Assembly: GCA_945892775.1 (NCBI GenBank)
Contig: CAMDDP010000001.1
Coordinates: 1-64,000 of the forward strand
DNA length: 64,000 bases
Direction of reading: 5' to 3'
DNA from: Chitinophaga pinensis
Lineage (GTDB): Bacteria > Bacteroidota > Bacteroidia > Chitinophagales > UBA10324
The position numbers were made by a program, and so were the translations under genes. Below the pieces are notes generated by a model. It did not search any database and was not told the origin of the DNA. It saw only the letters and a program-made list of their open reading frames with translations. How positions within the stretch are numbered: position 1 is the stretch's first letter; the number at the start of each line of letters is the position of its first letter. Below, piece after piece: positions 8,841 to 17,947 of this stretch.

Positions 8841-10805
8841 ATGTTGGAAGAGACAATTTTGGAAAAAAATAAATCACAGGAATATACAGCGGAGAACATT
8901 CAGGTTCTTGAGGGTTTAGAAGCGGTTCGCATGCGTCCTGCCATGTACATTGGCGATATCGGATTTCGTGGCTTACATCATTTAGTTTATGAAGTAGTTG
9001 ACAATTCCATTGATGAAGCATTAGCTGGTTTTTGTAAAAATATTTATGTCACTATCAATACTGATAATTCCATTACAGTGTTAGATGACGGTCGTGGTAT
9101 TCCGACCGAGATAATGAAGAAAGAAAAAAAGAGCGCCCTTGAAGTCGTAATGACGGTCTTGCACGCAGGTGGAAAATTTAACAAAGACACCTACAAAGTA
9201 TCTGGTGGATTGCATGGTGTGGGTGTGAGTTGCGTGAATGCCCTTTCGTCTCATTTAACTGTTCGTGTTTTTCGCGAAGGAAAAATATGGATGCAGGAAT
9301 ATGAAATTGGCAAACCACTTTACGATGTAAAAGTTGTGGGCGATACGAATAAAACAGGAACTGAGGTAACTTTTGTTCCGGATGGGTCTATTTTTAAAAT
9401 ATTAGAATACAAGTACGAAACCATTGCTAACCGAATTCGCGAGTTGTCATTTTTGAATAGAGGAATTGCAATCACACTTTCTGACAATAGGAACTTGGAT
9501 GAGAGTGGGGCCGCCTTCAGCGAAAGGTTTTATTCTGAATTAGGGTTGAAAGAATTTGTTAAATACCTAGATGGAACTCGTGAAGCTATGAATGCAGAAC
9601 CGATTTACATGGAAGGTTCAAAGGATAATGTGATTGTGGAAGTGGCTATGCAGTACAATACTGGTTATACTGAGAATGTATTTTCTTATGTCAATAATAT
9701 TAATACAATTGAAGGTGGAACTCACATTGCAGGTTTTCGCCGTGCAATTACGCGCGTATTTAAGTCATATGCGGATAAAAATAAATTATTAGAAAAACTA
9801 AATTTTGAAGTTACAGGAGATGATTTCCGCGAAGGATTAACTGCTGTTGTTTCTATAAAAGTTCCCGAACCACAATTTGAAGGGCAAACAAAATCGAAAC
9901 TTGGTAACTCTGAAGTTCTTGGGATTGTTGATTCTGTTGTGAGTGATTTCATCACACACTTTCTAGAAGAAAACCCAAAGGAAGCCAGAATGATGGTGAA
10001 CAAAGTAATTCTTTCAGCTACGGCTAGAAATGCTGCGCGTAAAGCAAGAGAATTGGTTCAACGTAAAAATGGAATGGCAGGAAGCGGATTACCTGGTAAA
10101 CTTGCTGACTGTTCAAATAACGATGCTTCTCAATGTGAAATTTATTTAGTCGAAGGAGATTCGGCGGGTGGTACTGCCAAGCAAGGCCGCAACCGTGCGT
10201 TTCAGGCAATACTTCCGTTGCGTGGAAAAATTCTGAATGTAGAGAAAGCAATGGAACACAAGATTTATGATAACGAGGAAATAAAAAATATTTTCACTGC
10301 ACTAGGAGTAAGCATCGGAACAAAAGAAGATGACAAAGCCCTAAACATTGATAAACTCCGTTACCATAAAATCATAATCATGACGGATGCCGATGTGGAC
10401 GGAAGTCATATTACTACTTTGATTCTTACTTTCTTTTTCCGCTACATGAAATTATTGATCGAACGAGGGCATATTTATATCGCATCGCCTCCCCTTTATT
10501 TAGTGAAGAAAGGAAAAGAACAGGAATATTGTTGGAACGATGATGATCGGAAAGCAGCTGTTGCAAGAATTGGTCAGGGCAAAGATGATTCGGTTGGAAT
10601 ACAGCGATACAAGGGGTTGGGAGAAATGAACGCTGAACAATTATGGTCAACTACTATGAATCCTGAAACGCGCACACTGAAACAGGTATCCATTGAAAGC
10701 GCTGCTGAAGCTGATCATATTTTCTCTATGCTGATGGGGGATGATGTTCCACCACGCCGTGAATTTATTGAGAAGCATGCGAAGTATGCCAAGCTTGATA
10801 TTTAA
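8841..10805 (+). CDS. gyrB: DNA gyrase subunit B
   Basis: This 654-residue protein is the ATPase/TOPRIM subunit of DNA gyrase, which with GyrA introduces negative supercoils. The GHKL ATP-binding site is shown by VRMRPAMYIGDIGFRGLHHL, YEVVDNSIDEALAG, DDGRGIP and GGLHGVGVSCVNALS. The TOPRIM domain shows YLVEGDSAGGTAKQGRNR and MTDADVDGSHI. The C-terminal tail has IQRYKGLGEMNAEQLW. Length and the lack of the roughly 170-residue insert of E. coli GyrB are usual for Bacteroidota. RMRPAMYIG and overall length favour GyrB over ParE, though the two are close relatives. Confidence 0.95.
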   Translation: MLEETILEKNKSQEYTAENIQVLEGLEAVRMRPAMYIGDIGFRGLHHLVYEVVDNSIDEALAGFCKNIYVTINTDNSITVLDDGRGIPTEIMKKEKKSALEVVMTVLHAGGKFNKDTYKVSGGLHGVGVSCVNALSSHLTVRVFREGKIWMQEYEIGKPLYDVKVVGDTNKTGTEVTFVPDGSIFKILEYKYETIANRIRELSFLNRGIAITLSDNRNLDESGAAFSERFYSELGLKEFVKYLDGTREAMNAEPIYMEGSKDNVIVEVAMQYNTGYTENVFSYVNNINTIEGGTHIAGFRRAITRVFKSYADKNKLLEKLNFEVTGDDFREGLTAVVSIKVPEPQFEGQTKSKLGNSEVLGIVDSVVSDFITHFLEENPKEARMMVNKVILSATARNAARKARELVQRKNGMAGSGLPGKLADCSNNDASQCEIYLVEGDSAGGTAKQGRNRAFQAILPLRGKILNVEKAMEHKIYDNEEIKNIFTALGVSIGTKEDDKALNIDKLRYHKIIIMTDADVDGSHITTLILTFFFRYMKLLIERGHIYIASPPLYLVKKGKEQEYCWNDDDRKAAVARIGQGKDDSVGIQRYKGLGEMNAEQLWSTTMNPETRTLKQVSIESAAEADHIFSMLMGDDVPPRREFIEKHAKYAKLDI

Positions 10806-10829
10806 TAAGTGAAAAACTAAAGGTAAAAA

Positions 10830-11300
10830 GTGAAAAACTATTTTTCATTTAATAAGACTTGTATTTTATTTTTCTTTTTTTTTCTTTCGTTTTTTGTTTC
10901 ATCGGCACAATTTCCGATTGACAACAAATTAATTCCAGAAAATGTAAAGAAACATTTTACTGAAAGGTTTCCAACAGCTGGTGCCGTTGTTTGGATACAG
11001 CCTTCGCCAGGGTTTTTAGAAACTACTTTTTCATTAGACAAACATTCTGTAACTGCTGTTTTTAGCATGGGAATGGGTGATTGCATAAGCGTAGATACTA
11101 AGCTGAAAAAAGAAGAATTTCCAATTATTGCTTATGGTTATATTTTGAAAGTAATGCCAGATGGAAAAATTATTAATTATTACAAATCAGAATTAATAAA
11201 GGGAACCGAATATTATTCTGAAGTAAAGCAAACGGGTATCAAGTACATTTTTACTTTCGATAAAGATGGAAATTTTAAGGGTAGAATGACTGATGAATAA
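10830..11300 (+). CDS. Secreted PepSY-like protein
   Basis: This 156-residue protein has a long Phe-rich signal peptide ending near VSSAQ. The mature part begins PENVKKHFTERFPTAGAVVW and continues with TTFSLDKHSVTAVFSMGM, then a second similar unit with FDKDGNFKGRMTDE at the C-terminus. This resembles the PepSY-like / BLIP-fold domains (K-xx-F-xx-xFP-xA-xxvxW) of periplasmic proteins in Bacteroidota. The function is unknown; such domains may bind or inhibit other proteins. It starts 24 bp after gyrB and could be read from the same transcript, without implying a role in replication. Confidence 0.55.
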   Translation: MKNYFSFNKTCILFFFFFLSFFVSSAQFPIDNKLIPENVKKHFTERFPTAGAVVWIQPSPGFLETTFSLDKHSVTAVFSMGMGDCISVDTKLKKEEFPIIAYGYILKVMPDGKIINYYKSELIKGTEYYSEVKQTGIKYIFTFDKDGNFKGRMTDE

Positions 11301-11355
11301 CCAGGTTTTTTAATAGTAAATTTCAATAAAAACGAAAAATATTTTTAATAAAATT

Positions 11356-11373
11356 AAAAACGGGATCGTTTTT
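11356..11373. terminator. Possible bidirectional terminator
   Basis: AAAAACG (11356-11362) pairs with CGTTTTT (11367-11373) across a GGAT loop, between the convergent PepSY-like and HmuY genes. The stem is only 7 bp and mostly A-T. Confidence 0.45.
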
Positions 11374-11382
11374 TTAGGGCAA

Positions 11383-12438
11383 TTACAATCTTTGATACTC
11401 AAATTGCGGATATCCTTTAATACCCTGGTCATTATAAAAATCTATAAAATGAAGTTTCCAATAATAGCCAACATTATCTTTTATAATATAATTTTTTGAT
11501 GGATCAACTACATATAAAGCTGATGATTGGTAATCGATATGTTTCCAATCAAATCCTATTGCATCTCTATTAGTTATATAGGTTAAGTTTTTTGAAAAGT
11601 TGTAATCAATTATATCGAAAGCTGATGACGAATCTTCTGCTATACTATAGCCATCAGGGTTTATTAATACACCGGTTACTATGTAAGGGACTAAATTTCC
11701 ATTTTGATAAAAATCATAGTGGTATCGGGTAAATAACAAATCCCATTTCGGTTTTATGGGTTCAGGATAAACAACTTTATTTCCATGTTGAATACTAAAA
11801 TAGGTATAGGCAAAGCCAGGTTCTTTTTGAATAGTCATTTCATGTAAATCACTATTGTTAAGATTAGCATATTTTAGAGTATACTCATATTGATTTACAG
11901 TTTTGAAAACGATTTTTTTAAATCGTTCCGACGAATTTATATTTGGACCAAGATCAATCAGAAAAACTCCAATGGCCTCTTCGTTTTGTTCAATTTTTTC
12001 TGGAGTTGATTGATTAGTTGTTTCATCTGATAATGATGGGTCAGTTGGATTTATATTTATCCAATTGCCAATTGCCGTAGAATCTTTGTTCCAGCTGCTT
12101 GCGTCCCATCTCCATTTTGTGCCTATCGTATCTGTTATATAATTGAAATTGGAACTATTGGTTCTTGAAATTAAAACCTGATTGCCACTATTAATCCAAA
12201 TATGATATCCATTTGAAGAGGGGTCAAAGGCCAAATCCCAACTTCCATGATCACTCATGAAAGTTTCTTTAGTTGATAGTTTAAAATAAACTTGATTTAA
12301 ATAATCGGGACCCATCGCTACCTGGGCTAATTGAACTTCACCAGCGGGGGATAAAATAATTGCATCATCTTTTTTAAAGCAAGATGAAAAAAGAATAATA
12401 ATAAATAAATAAATAAATAATCTAGAATTTAAAATCAT
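11383..12438 (-). CDS. HmuY-family lipoprotein (putative haem-binding)
   Basis: This 351-residue lipoprotein has the lipobox FSSC at Cys20, followed by FKKDD. It is a HmuY-family protein: SWDLAFDPSSNGYHIWIN, GVFLIDLG, KWDLLFTRYHYDFY, VTGVLINP, IGFDWKHID and YIIKDNVGYYWKLHFI are the recurrent blocks. The same blocks appear in the protein at 14697-15953, so the two are paralogues. HmuY of Porphyromonas gingivalis takes haem from host carriers and passes it to the TonB-dependent receptor HmuR. Here a TonB-dependent receptor gene lies 16 bp upstream in the same leftward operon, supporting a binding protein for the same ligand. Haem is inferred, not shown. Confidence 0.75.
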   Translation of the reverse strand: MILNSRLFIYLFIIILFSSCFKKDDAIILSPAGEVQLAQVAMGPDYLNQVYFKLSTKETFMSDHGSWDLAFDPSSNGYHIWINSGNQVLISRTNSSNFNYITDTIGTKWRWDASSWNKDSTAIGNWININPTDPSLSDETTNQSTPEKIEQNEEAIGVFLIDLGPNINSSERFKKIVFKTVNQYEYTLKYANLNNSDLHEMTIQKEPGFAYTYFSIQHGNKVVYPEPIKPKWDLLFTRYHYDFYQNGNLVPYIVTGVLINPDGYSIAEDSSSAFDIIDYNFSKNLTYITNRDAIGFDWKHIDYQSSALYVVDPSKNYIIKDNVGYYWKLHFIDFYNDQGIKGYPQFEYQRL

Positions 12439-12454
12439 TTAACGCAAAATTAAT

Positions 12455-14677
12455 CTATTGTTTAAAAAATTTAATGGCAAGTTTTACTGAAGCAAATCTT
12501 CCATTGCCGGTCGGTATCAAACCATTGTTTTCAGAGTGTATTCCGCCAATAACATTGCTATTGATATTGACGACATTTAACAAATTTTTTCCTGCTATTG
12601 CAAGTGATATTCTTTTGTTCCAGAAACTTTTGGTTATTCCTGCTTCCAATAAAGTATATGAATCAATTTGAGTTTGATAAATAGTTGAGCTGTCGTTTAG
12701 CGCATAGCCAAGTGTCGTTCCTGTTGTTTTTAATCGAATAGTGGCCTGTAAATTTATTTTTTTCCATTCATAACCAACTAGACAGTTCCATTCAGGTGAA
12801 TATGAAAATTTCGGTATGTTTTTATCATCGTTTGAAAGTGGATTGTATAAACTGGCTAATGAAAATCCTGAATTAAAATTCAATGATTGATATTGGTAAA
12901 CGGCTTCAAAGGAACCTACAGCAGTTTGATAATTATCAATGTTGATGTAAGTGTAAAAGAGTTGCGAAGAATTAGTAAGGGCAAGAGTGATGATGTTATT
13001 AATGTTATTATAGGTAAACGCACCTTTGAGTTGGATCACCGACTGTTCATTTTTTTTTGTATAGCTACTTGAGAATAATAAGTGATGAGAATTTTCGGCT
13101 TTTAAATCTGGATTTCCATAAATGTTATGATTAACATCAACAAAATATAAATCCATTTCTTTTAATGATGGGGCTCTGAATCCGCGAGAATAACTTAAAC
13201 GAATTGCCCAGTTGTTATCAGGATTTAAAACGAAATTTAATGATGGAATGATTGGCGCTCGATAACGAGTGTTGTAAGCATATCTAATTGCGGGACGAAT
13301 ACTCATTTTTTTTATTTTCAATTGTAAACTCCCGAAGGCCGCATAATCATTTATAGATTGTTTGTGATTTAATAATTTTTGACTGATTGCATTTTCAAAA
13401 TTAATATCATAACCAGCTAGAAAACTGAACTTATTTGTAAAAAGAACTTTGCCCACACTTCCTCTGAATTCAAATGAATTAAACTTGGTCGTATCTTGCA
13501 TACTTGCCAATGGAATTAATTCCTGTGTGAGCGAAACCAAATCTTTACGATAAGTATTTCTAATGCGGCTATAATTTGAATAGGCATTAGTAAAATCAAA
13601 TTTTATATTCTGAGTCAATCGAATGGATTGTAATGTTGTTACATTCCATCTGTCAGTCAAATAATATTCGTCAAAGGCATAAGCCTCGTATGGATTTGTT
13701 ATTGGTAATCCTTTGTTCTGTGTTCGCTCATGAAAATAATTCGATTTAATTTGTAGGTCAGTGTGTTTCGATTTTAATCCGTAAGCCGCACCAAAAAAAT
13801 GTTGTTCATATGGTTTCCATTGCTGCAACCTGTTTGTATCGGGATTGCTGAAGCCATCAAAAAAATTTCGTCCTCCATTGGCAGAAAAATAATCAGAACC
13901 AATTTTTAAAAAAATGCTTCCATCAGAATTATACCGACCATTTGATTCATATAAACAATTTGCACTTCCTTCAGTTGTGTTTTTATAATTCTGCTTTGTA
14001 ATGATATTTATCAATCCACCAATTGCATCGGTTCCATAAGTTGAACTCATTGGCCCTTCAACTAATTCAATTCTTTCTACTGTTGAAAGTAGTATTTGCG
14101 ACAAATTGATATTTCCGTTTTCTCTTCCGATAACCGGAACACCATCAATCAGAATTTTTATGTTCTGACCGTTCAATCCATTTATGCTTAACCCAGTTCC
14201 GAGAATATTGTCTTCTGACAATCGAATATTTAATTGTGTGTTTAATAAATCAGCTAAACTGCTCGATTGCTTTGCTTCAATTTCTTTTGCATCAATCACC
14301 CGAATATTGTAAACCGATTTATCGCTTGTGGTCAAATTAAATTCTCCTGTTACAACCACTTCATTCAAATTGTTTTCAGTGGGAGAAAGATTAATTGAAG
14401 TATCACTTCCTGTCAATTGAAATTTTATTTCTTGGTATCCAATCAAATGAAGTCTGACTGAACATGGTGAAAGAATCTGCAACTGTGCATTTCCATCTTC
14501 ATCAGTAACACCAACAATTTGTTTGTTGGTGATATATTCTGCAACTACTACAACTCCGGGTAATGGCAGATGATTTAGCGAATCAAAAATTTTCACAGAC
14601 ACTTTTTCTTGAGCGTAGGAACTTATCAGGCTACCATGCATTAACAAAAAGAATCCGAGTGCTTTGATGTGATTCAT
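12455..14677 (-). CDS. TonB-dependent outer-membrane receptor, probable haem receptor
   Basis: This 740-residue receptor has a signal peptide and then a carboxypeptidase-regulatory-like beta sandwich (KIFDSLNHLPLPGVVVVAEY, near residues 27-105). The plug domain contains IKILIDGVPVIG and VERIELVEGPMSSTYGTDAI, and a 22-strand barrel ends in LAIKFFKQ. Between strands it carries GFRAPSLKEMDLYF and GNPDLKAENSHH. The FRAP and NPDL boxes with a histidine between them (VNHNIYGNPDL) are the arrangement described for haem receptors, although FRAP/NPxL alone occur in other TonB receptors. It sits between two HmuY paralogues, 16 and 19 bp away, in one operon. The substrate is likely haem, by context. Confidence 0.85.
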   Translation of the reverse strand: MNHIKALGFFLLMHGSLISSYAQEKVSVKIFDSLNHLPLPGVVVVAEYITNKQIVGVTDEDGNAQLQILSPCSVRLHLIGYQEIKFQLTGSDTSINLSPTENNLNEVVVTGEFNLTTSDKSVYNIRVIDAKEIEAKQSSSLADLLNTQLNIRLSEDNILGTGLSINGLNGQNIKILIDGVPVIGRENGNINLSQILLSTVERIELVEGPMSSTYGTDAIGGLINIITKQNYKNTTEGSANCLYESNGRYNSDGSIFLKIGSDYFSANGGRNFFDGFSNPDTNRLQQWKPYEQHFFGAAYGLKSKHTDLQIKSNYFHERTQNKGLPITNPYEAYAFDEYYLTDRWNVTTLQSIRLTQNIKFDFTNAYSNYSRIRNTYRKDLVSLTQELIPLASMQDTTKFNSFEFRGSVGKVLFTNKFSFLAGYDINFENAISQKLLNHKQSINDYAAFGSLQLKIKKMSIRPAIRYAYNTRYRAPIIPSLNFVLNPDNNWAIRLSYSRGFRAPSLKEMDLYFVDVNHNIYGNPDLKAENSHHLLFSSSYTKKNEQSVIQLKGAFTYNNINNIITLALTNSSQLFYTYINIDNYQTAVGSFEAVYQYQSLNFNSGFSLASLYNPLSNDDKNIPKFSYSPEWNCLVGYEWKKINLQATIRLKTTGTTLGYALNDSSTIYQTQIDSYTLLEAGITKSFWNKRISLAIAGKNLLNVVNINSNVIGGIHSENNGLIPTGNGRFASVKLAIKFFKQ

Positions 14678-14696
14678 TAACTAGGGGAAGTCTTTT

Positions 14697-15953
14697 TTAA
14701 TGTGCTATAATTAATTTCAACACTGATGATTTTGCTTCACTTGAATTTTTAATAAAATAAATTCCGTTGGTAAGTGATTCGGTATTAAGCGGAATAATAT
14801 TTAATCCATTATTAAACGAAATAGTTTGAGTTAAAACAATTTCTCCAATATAATTATAGATTTTTAGGTCTATTGTTTTAGATTGATTTGCATTTATAAT
14901 CAAAGAGGAATTACCAGTCGATGGATTTGGATAAATAGTAGCGAAAAATAAAGTTTCGTTAACATTTGAAACACCAACATTAGCAATCATCTTTTTTCTA
15001 AAAACTGATTTTCCTATATTACTAGTGAATGCTGTAAATTGTAATTGCCATATAACTCCGCTATTGTCTTTTATAAAATAAACAAGTGAGTCTTCAATTT
15101 CATATCCCGCTCCATTAAAAAACTTCCAGTCGTATCCAATAACTGAAATATTGGAATCCAACTGATTTTGAAAATCAACAAAGTCAACTGTATTAACATC
15201 TATTTGATTTGCTTGAGCGGTTAAAATATTTATATTTTCTAATACACCCGTGACATTGTAAAACCCAACGCCAGTTATCTCGCTAGTAAAACGAGTGAAA
15301 GTAATATCCCAATTATCGGTTAGGGGCTCACGATTTAGTTCTGATTGGTTAGTGAGCGAGTAGTAGGAAAAATTTTTACCTGTATAATTGCTCAATAAAA
15401 CAGTATCAGTTACATCATTACTATTATCAAGATTGGCATATCTGAAAATCCAATCACCTGAAACATCCTTTTTAATTATCCATAATTTTTTGAAACTAAA
15501 TGGAGCAACGAATCCAGTTCTTATTAAGAATAATGAGTCGCCTGTAACAATATGCGTAACTTGGTCATAATTCCCCCAACCATAGTTTGGGTGCACTGTC
15601 ATATTTTGATTAAACGCCCCTAAATTCCATGTGGTTTCGGAATTTCGAAGCATTTGCCAGCTTAAATAGCCAGTTGTATCTAGGGATGAAAATCCGGTGA
15701 TATCAATATTGGGAATCATATAAACGGCCACTCCTTGAGCTGTATTGGCTAATGCACTTGCTCCCATAAGTTGTGTAGTAAATGCAATTTCCCAATTGTT
15801 ATTTGGTGTTTGAACGACCTCACCATTTTGCAGTGAATAGAAAATTTGATTGGCATATCCCGCTCCCATAGTTACTGAATCTTGAATGGCAGTTTGAGCA
15901 CATAAATCCATTGAAATAATAATAACCAAAGCAAGAGAAAGTAGTTTTTTCAT
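14697..15953 (-). CDS. HmuY-like protein with C-terminal T9SS type A sorting domain
   Basis: This 418-residue protein has a signal peptide (cleavage near LCAQ) and a body paralogous to the HmuY lipoprotein at 11383: NNWEIAFTT, LFLIRTG, NWDITFTRF, VTGVL, VIGYDWKFF and YFIKDNSGVIWQLQF. The last 80 residues are a T9SS type A sorting domain: ATIYPNPSTGNSSLIINA, IDLKIYNYIGEIVLTQTIS and SLTNGIYFIKNSS. The protein should therefore cross the outer membrane through T9SS and be released or attached at the cell surface, while its paralogue is a lipoprotein. It is the first gene of the leftward operon with the TonB receptor. Confidence 0.75.
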   Translation of the reverse strand: MKKLLSLALVIIISMDLCAQTAIQDSVTMGAGYANQIFYSLQNGEVVQTPNNNWEIAFTTQLMGASALANTAQGVAVYMIPNIDITGFSSLDTTGYLSWQMLRNSETTWNLGAFNQNMTVHPNYGWGNYDQVTHIVTGDSLFLIRTGFVAPFSFKKLWIIKKDVSGDWIFRYANLDNSNDVTDTVLLSNYTGKNFSYYSLTNQSELNREPLTDNWDITFTRFTSEITGVGFYNVTGVLENINILTAQANQIDVNTVDFVDFQNQLDSNISVIGYDWKFFNGAGYEIEDSLVYFIKDNSGVIWQLQFTAFTSNIGKSVFRKKMIANVGVSNVNETLFFATIYPNPSTGNSSLIINANQSKTIDLKIYNYIGEIVLTQTISFNNGLNIIPLNTESLTNGIYFIKNSSEAKSSVLKLIIAH

Positions 15954-15971
15954 TTAGATTTTTTTGAGGTG

Positions 15972-15979
15972 CAAACTTA
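15972..15979 (-). promoter_or_regulatory. -7 box (TAAGTTTG) of the HmuY/TonB operon
   Basis: On the minus strand TAAGTTTG matches TAnnTTTG exactly, 19 bp upstream of the ATG at 15953. No clear TTG is placed at -33. No Fur-like palindrome was recognised by eye. Confidence 0.45.
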
Positions 15980-16078
15980 TCTCTGTGTCAACTGTTTTCA
16001 TTATAACTTATATTATTTAAGTTTGATTTTGACATTGTGGTGACAATGACACCTGTTACTTAAAATAGTAACCGAATA

Positions 16079-17113
16079 TTATTTCCTTAGCAGTGTAAAG
16101 CCAAATGTAGTTCCAACCCCAATACTGCTACGAACATTAATGGTTTGGTTGTGTGCTTCTATAATGTGTTTTACGATAGACAGTCCTAATCCTGTGCCAC
16201 CAATTTCTCTTGACCTGCTTTTGTCGGCGCGATAAAAGCGTTCGAATAATCTGTTCAAGTGATGCTCATCAATTCCGTTTCCATCGTCAGTAACTTCCAC
16301 TAAAATATTTTCATCCATTTCATAAAAACTGACATTCGTACTACCTTTTTCTTTTCCGTACTTAATAGAATTATCTAGTAAATTAATCAGTACCTGTCGA
16401 ATTTTTTCCTTATCGGCAAAAACATAAAACGGCGCATCACTTTCTTTTTTAAATGACAAAGAAATCTTTCTTGTTGACGATTTTAGTTCTAAAGAATCAA
16501 AAATGTCATTGGCAAGCATATGTATATCAAAAATTTCCTGTTCCAAAGTATAACTGCCAGATTCAAGTTCGGTAATTACTTCTAAATCAGCAATTAGATT
16601 GGTAAGTCGATCCACATTTTTTGAGGCTTTTTCAAGAAACATTTTATTCACCGCTTCATCATCAAGCGCACCATCAAGCAGCGTGTGTATATACCCCTGA
16701 ATACTGAAAAGCGGAGTTTTTAATTCGTGTGTAACATTGGCCACAAATTCCTTACGATAAATTTCTAGCTTCTTAAGTTGTTCTATCTCTACTATTCTGT
16801 CTTGTTCCCAATCCATTACATCTTTATTCATTCTTTCTATTGGGTCTTCATTTAATTTAGCTCTTAAGGAAGCATCTTCTTTTCCTGATTTTATGTGATG
16901 TATGGATTTGTAAACGAGTTTTATTTTTCGGTAAATAAAAATTTGTAAAGTGTAGAAGGAAATTAAATATCCAGCAAAAAAAACTATTGTAAAAAGAATA
17001 ATAGTATTTATAAAGTTGAAAGAAATTATTGCGCCAATAATTGCAGCAATAATGGCAATAGCTAAACTTGAGTAAAAAGCAAGAATAGATGGTTTGGGAT
17101 TCTTCACTTGCAC
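16079..17113 (-). CDS. Sensor histidine kinase, PhoR-like
   Basis: This 344-residue kinase has two N-terminal membrane helices (about residues 10-33 and 36-60) with almost no periplasmic loop, so it probably senses within the membrane or through a partner. The HisKA domain has the H-box NVTHELKTPLFSIQGY with His129 as phospho-acceptor. The ATPase domain shows LINLLDNSIKYG (N), VTDDGNGID (G1), FERFYRADKSRSREIGGTGL (F and G2) and a final IGVGTTFGFTLL. It lies 42 bp downstream of the response-regulator gene in the same orientation, so they form a two-component pair. Phosphate sensing is only one possibility for PhoR-like kinases; no pho genes are nearby. Confidence 0.88.
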   Translation of the reverse strand: MQVKNPKPSILAFYSSLAIAIIAAIIGAIISFNFINTIILFTIVFFAGYLISFYTLQIFIYRKIKLVYKSIHHIKSGKEDASLRAKLNEDPIERMNKDVMDWEQDRIVEIEQLKKLEIYRKEFVANVTHELKTPLFSIQGYIHTLLDGALDDEAVNKMFLEKASKNVDRLTNLIADLEVITELESGSYTLEQEIFDIHMLANDIFDSLELKSSTRKISLSFKKESDAPFYVFADKEKIRQVLINLLDNSIKYGKEKGSTNVSFYEMDENILVEVTDDGNGIDEHHLNRLFERFYRADKSRSREIGGTGLGLSIVKHIIEAHNQTINVRSSIGVGTTFGFTLLRK

Positions 17114-17155
17114 AAATTTGCAAAATGAGTTTTAAAGAAACGAATCAACTACTAA

Positions 17156-17836
17156 TTAAGAATCGAATTTGTAGCCTATTCCTTTAACGGTTACAATGTG
17201 GGTATCACCAAAACGCTGTCGAAGTTTTCTGATATGAACATCAATTGTTCTATCTCCAACAATCACTTCAGTGCCCCAAACCTTATTTAATATTTCATCT
17301 CTATGAAAAACTTTTCCTGGTTTTGAAGTTAGCAGATTTAACAATTCAAATTCTTTGCGTGGTAGAGAGTAGTGGTCGTTTTTATAATGAACAAGATATT
17401 GTTCCATGTCAATAATAAAATCGCCAATTTGAATTTTACCAGGAGTTTCTGATGGTTGTAATCTTCTCAATAAAGCGTTAATTCTTGATAGTAGTAACTT
17501 GGGTTTTATTGGTTTGACAATGTAATCATCGGCTCCTGCATTTAACCCTTTAATTTCTGATTGCTCATCTCCTAAAGCTGTAAGAAAAACAATGAGGATG
17601 TTTTTAAATAATGGATTGCGGCGCAGGTGTTCGCAGGTTTCAACACCATCCAACCTCGGCATCATTATATCAAGAATAATTAAATCAGGTTTTTGATTTT
17701 CAGCAACCTTAATTCCTTCTAATCCATCATTAGCAGTACAAATTTTAAAGCCTTCTTTTTTTAAGTTGTACGATATGAACTCTACAATATCTGGTTCATC
17801 ATCTACTATTAATATTTTAAAATCGTTATTCCCCAT
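17156..17836 (-). CDS. OmpR/PhoB-family response regulator
   Basis: This 226-residue regulator has a receiver domain with the acidic pair DDE (residues 12-14), phospho-acceptor Asp56 in LIILDIMMPRLDG, the Thr of FLTALGDE and Lys of YIVKPIKPKLLL. A C-terminal winged helix (residues 130-226) shows FELLNLLTSKPGKVFHRDEI, VWGTEVIVGDRTIDVHIRKL and TVKGIGYKFDS, which is diagnostic for OmpR/PhoB DNA-binding domains. It is upstream of its kinase partner in a leftward operon. The regulon is not evident. Confidence 0.9.
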   Translation of the reverse strand: MGNNDFKILIVDDEPDIVEFISYNLKKEGFKICTANDGLEGIKVAENQKPDLIILDIMMPRLDGVETCEHLRRNPLFKNILIVFLTALGDEQSEIKGLNAGADDYIVKPIKPKLLLSRINALLRRLQPSETPGKIQIGDFIIDMEQYLVHYKNDHYSLPRKEFELLNLLTSKPGKVFHRDEILNKVWGTEVIVGDRTIDVHIRKLRQRFGDTHIVTVKGIGYKFDS

Positions 17837-17860
17837 TTGATTGCAATAGTAAATGAAAAT

Positions 17861-17878
17861 TATAGGAGGCTCCCTATA
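17861..17878. promoter_or_regulatory. Short palindrome upstream of the response-regulator gene
   Basis: TATAGG (17861-17866) is mirrored by CCTATA (17873-17878), 25 bp upstream of the regulator's ATG. It could be an operator, possibly autoregulatory, but a chance palindrome cannot be excluded. Confidence 0.25.
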
Positions 17879-17947
17879 GTCTATATTATGTGAATGTTAA
17901 GAATGTTTAAATTTGTTATTAATAATCATCTATCGCTAACCTTTTTT

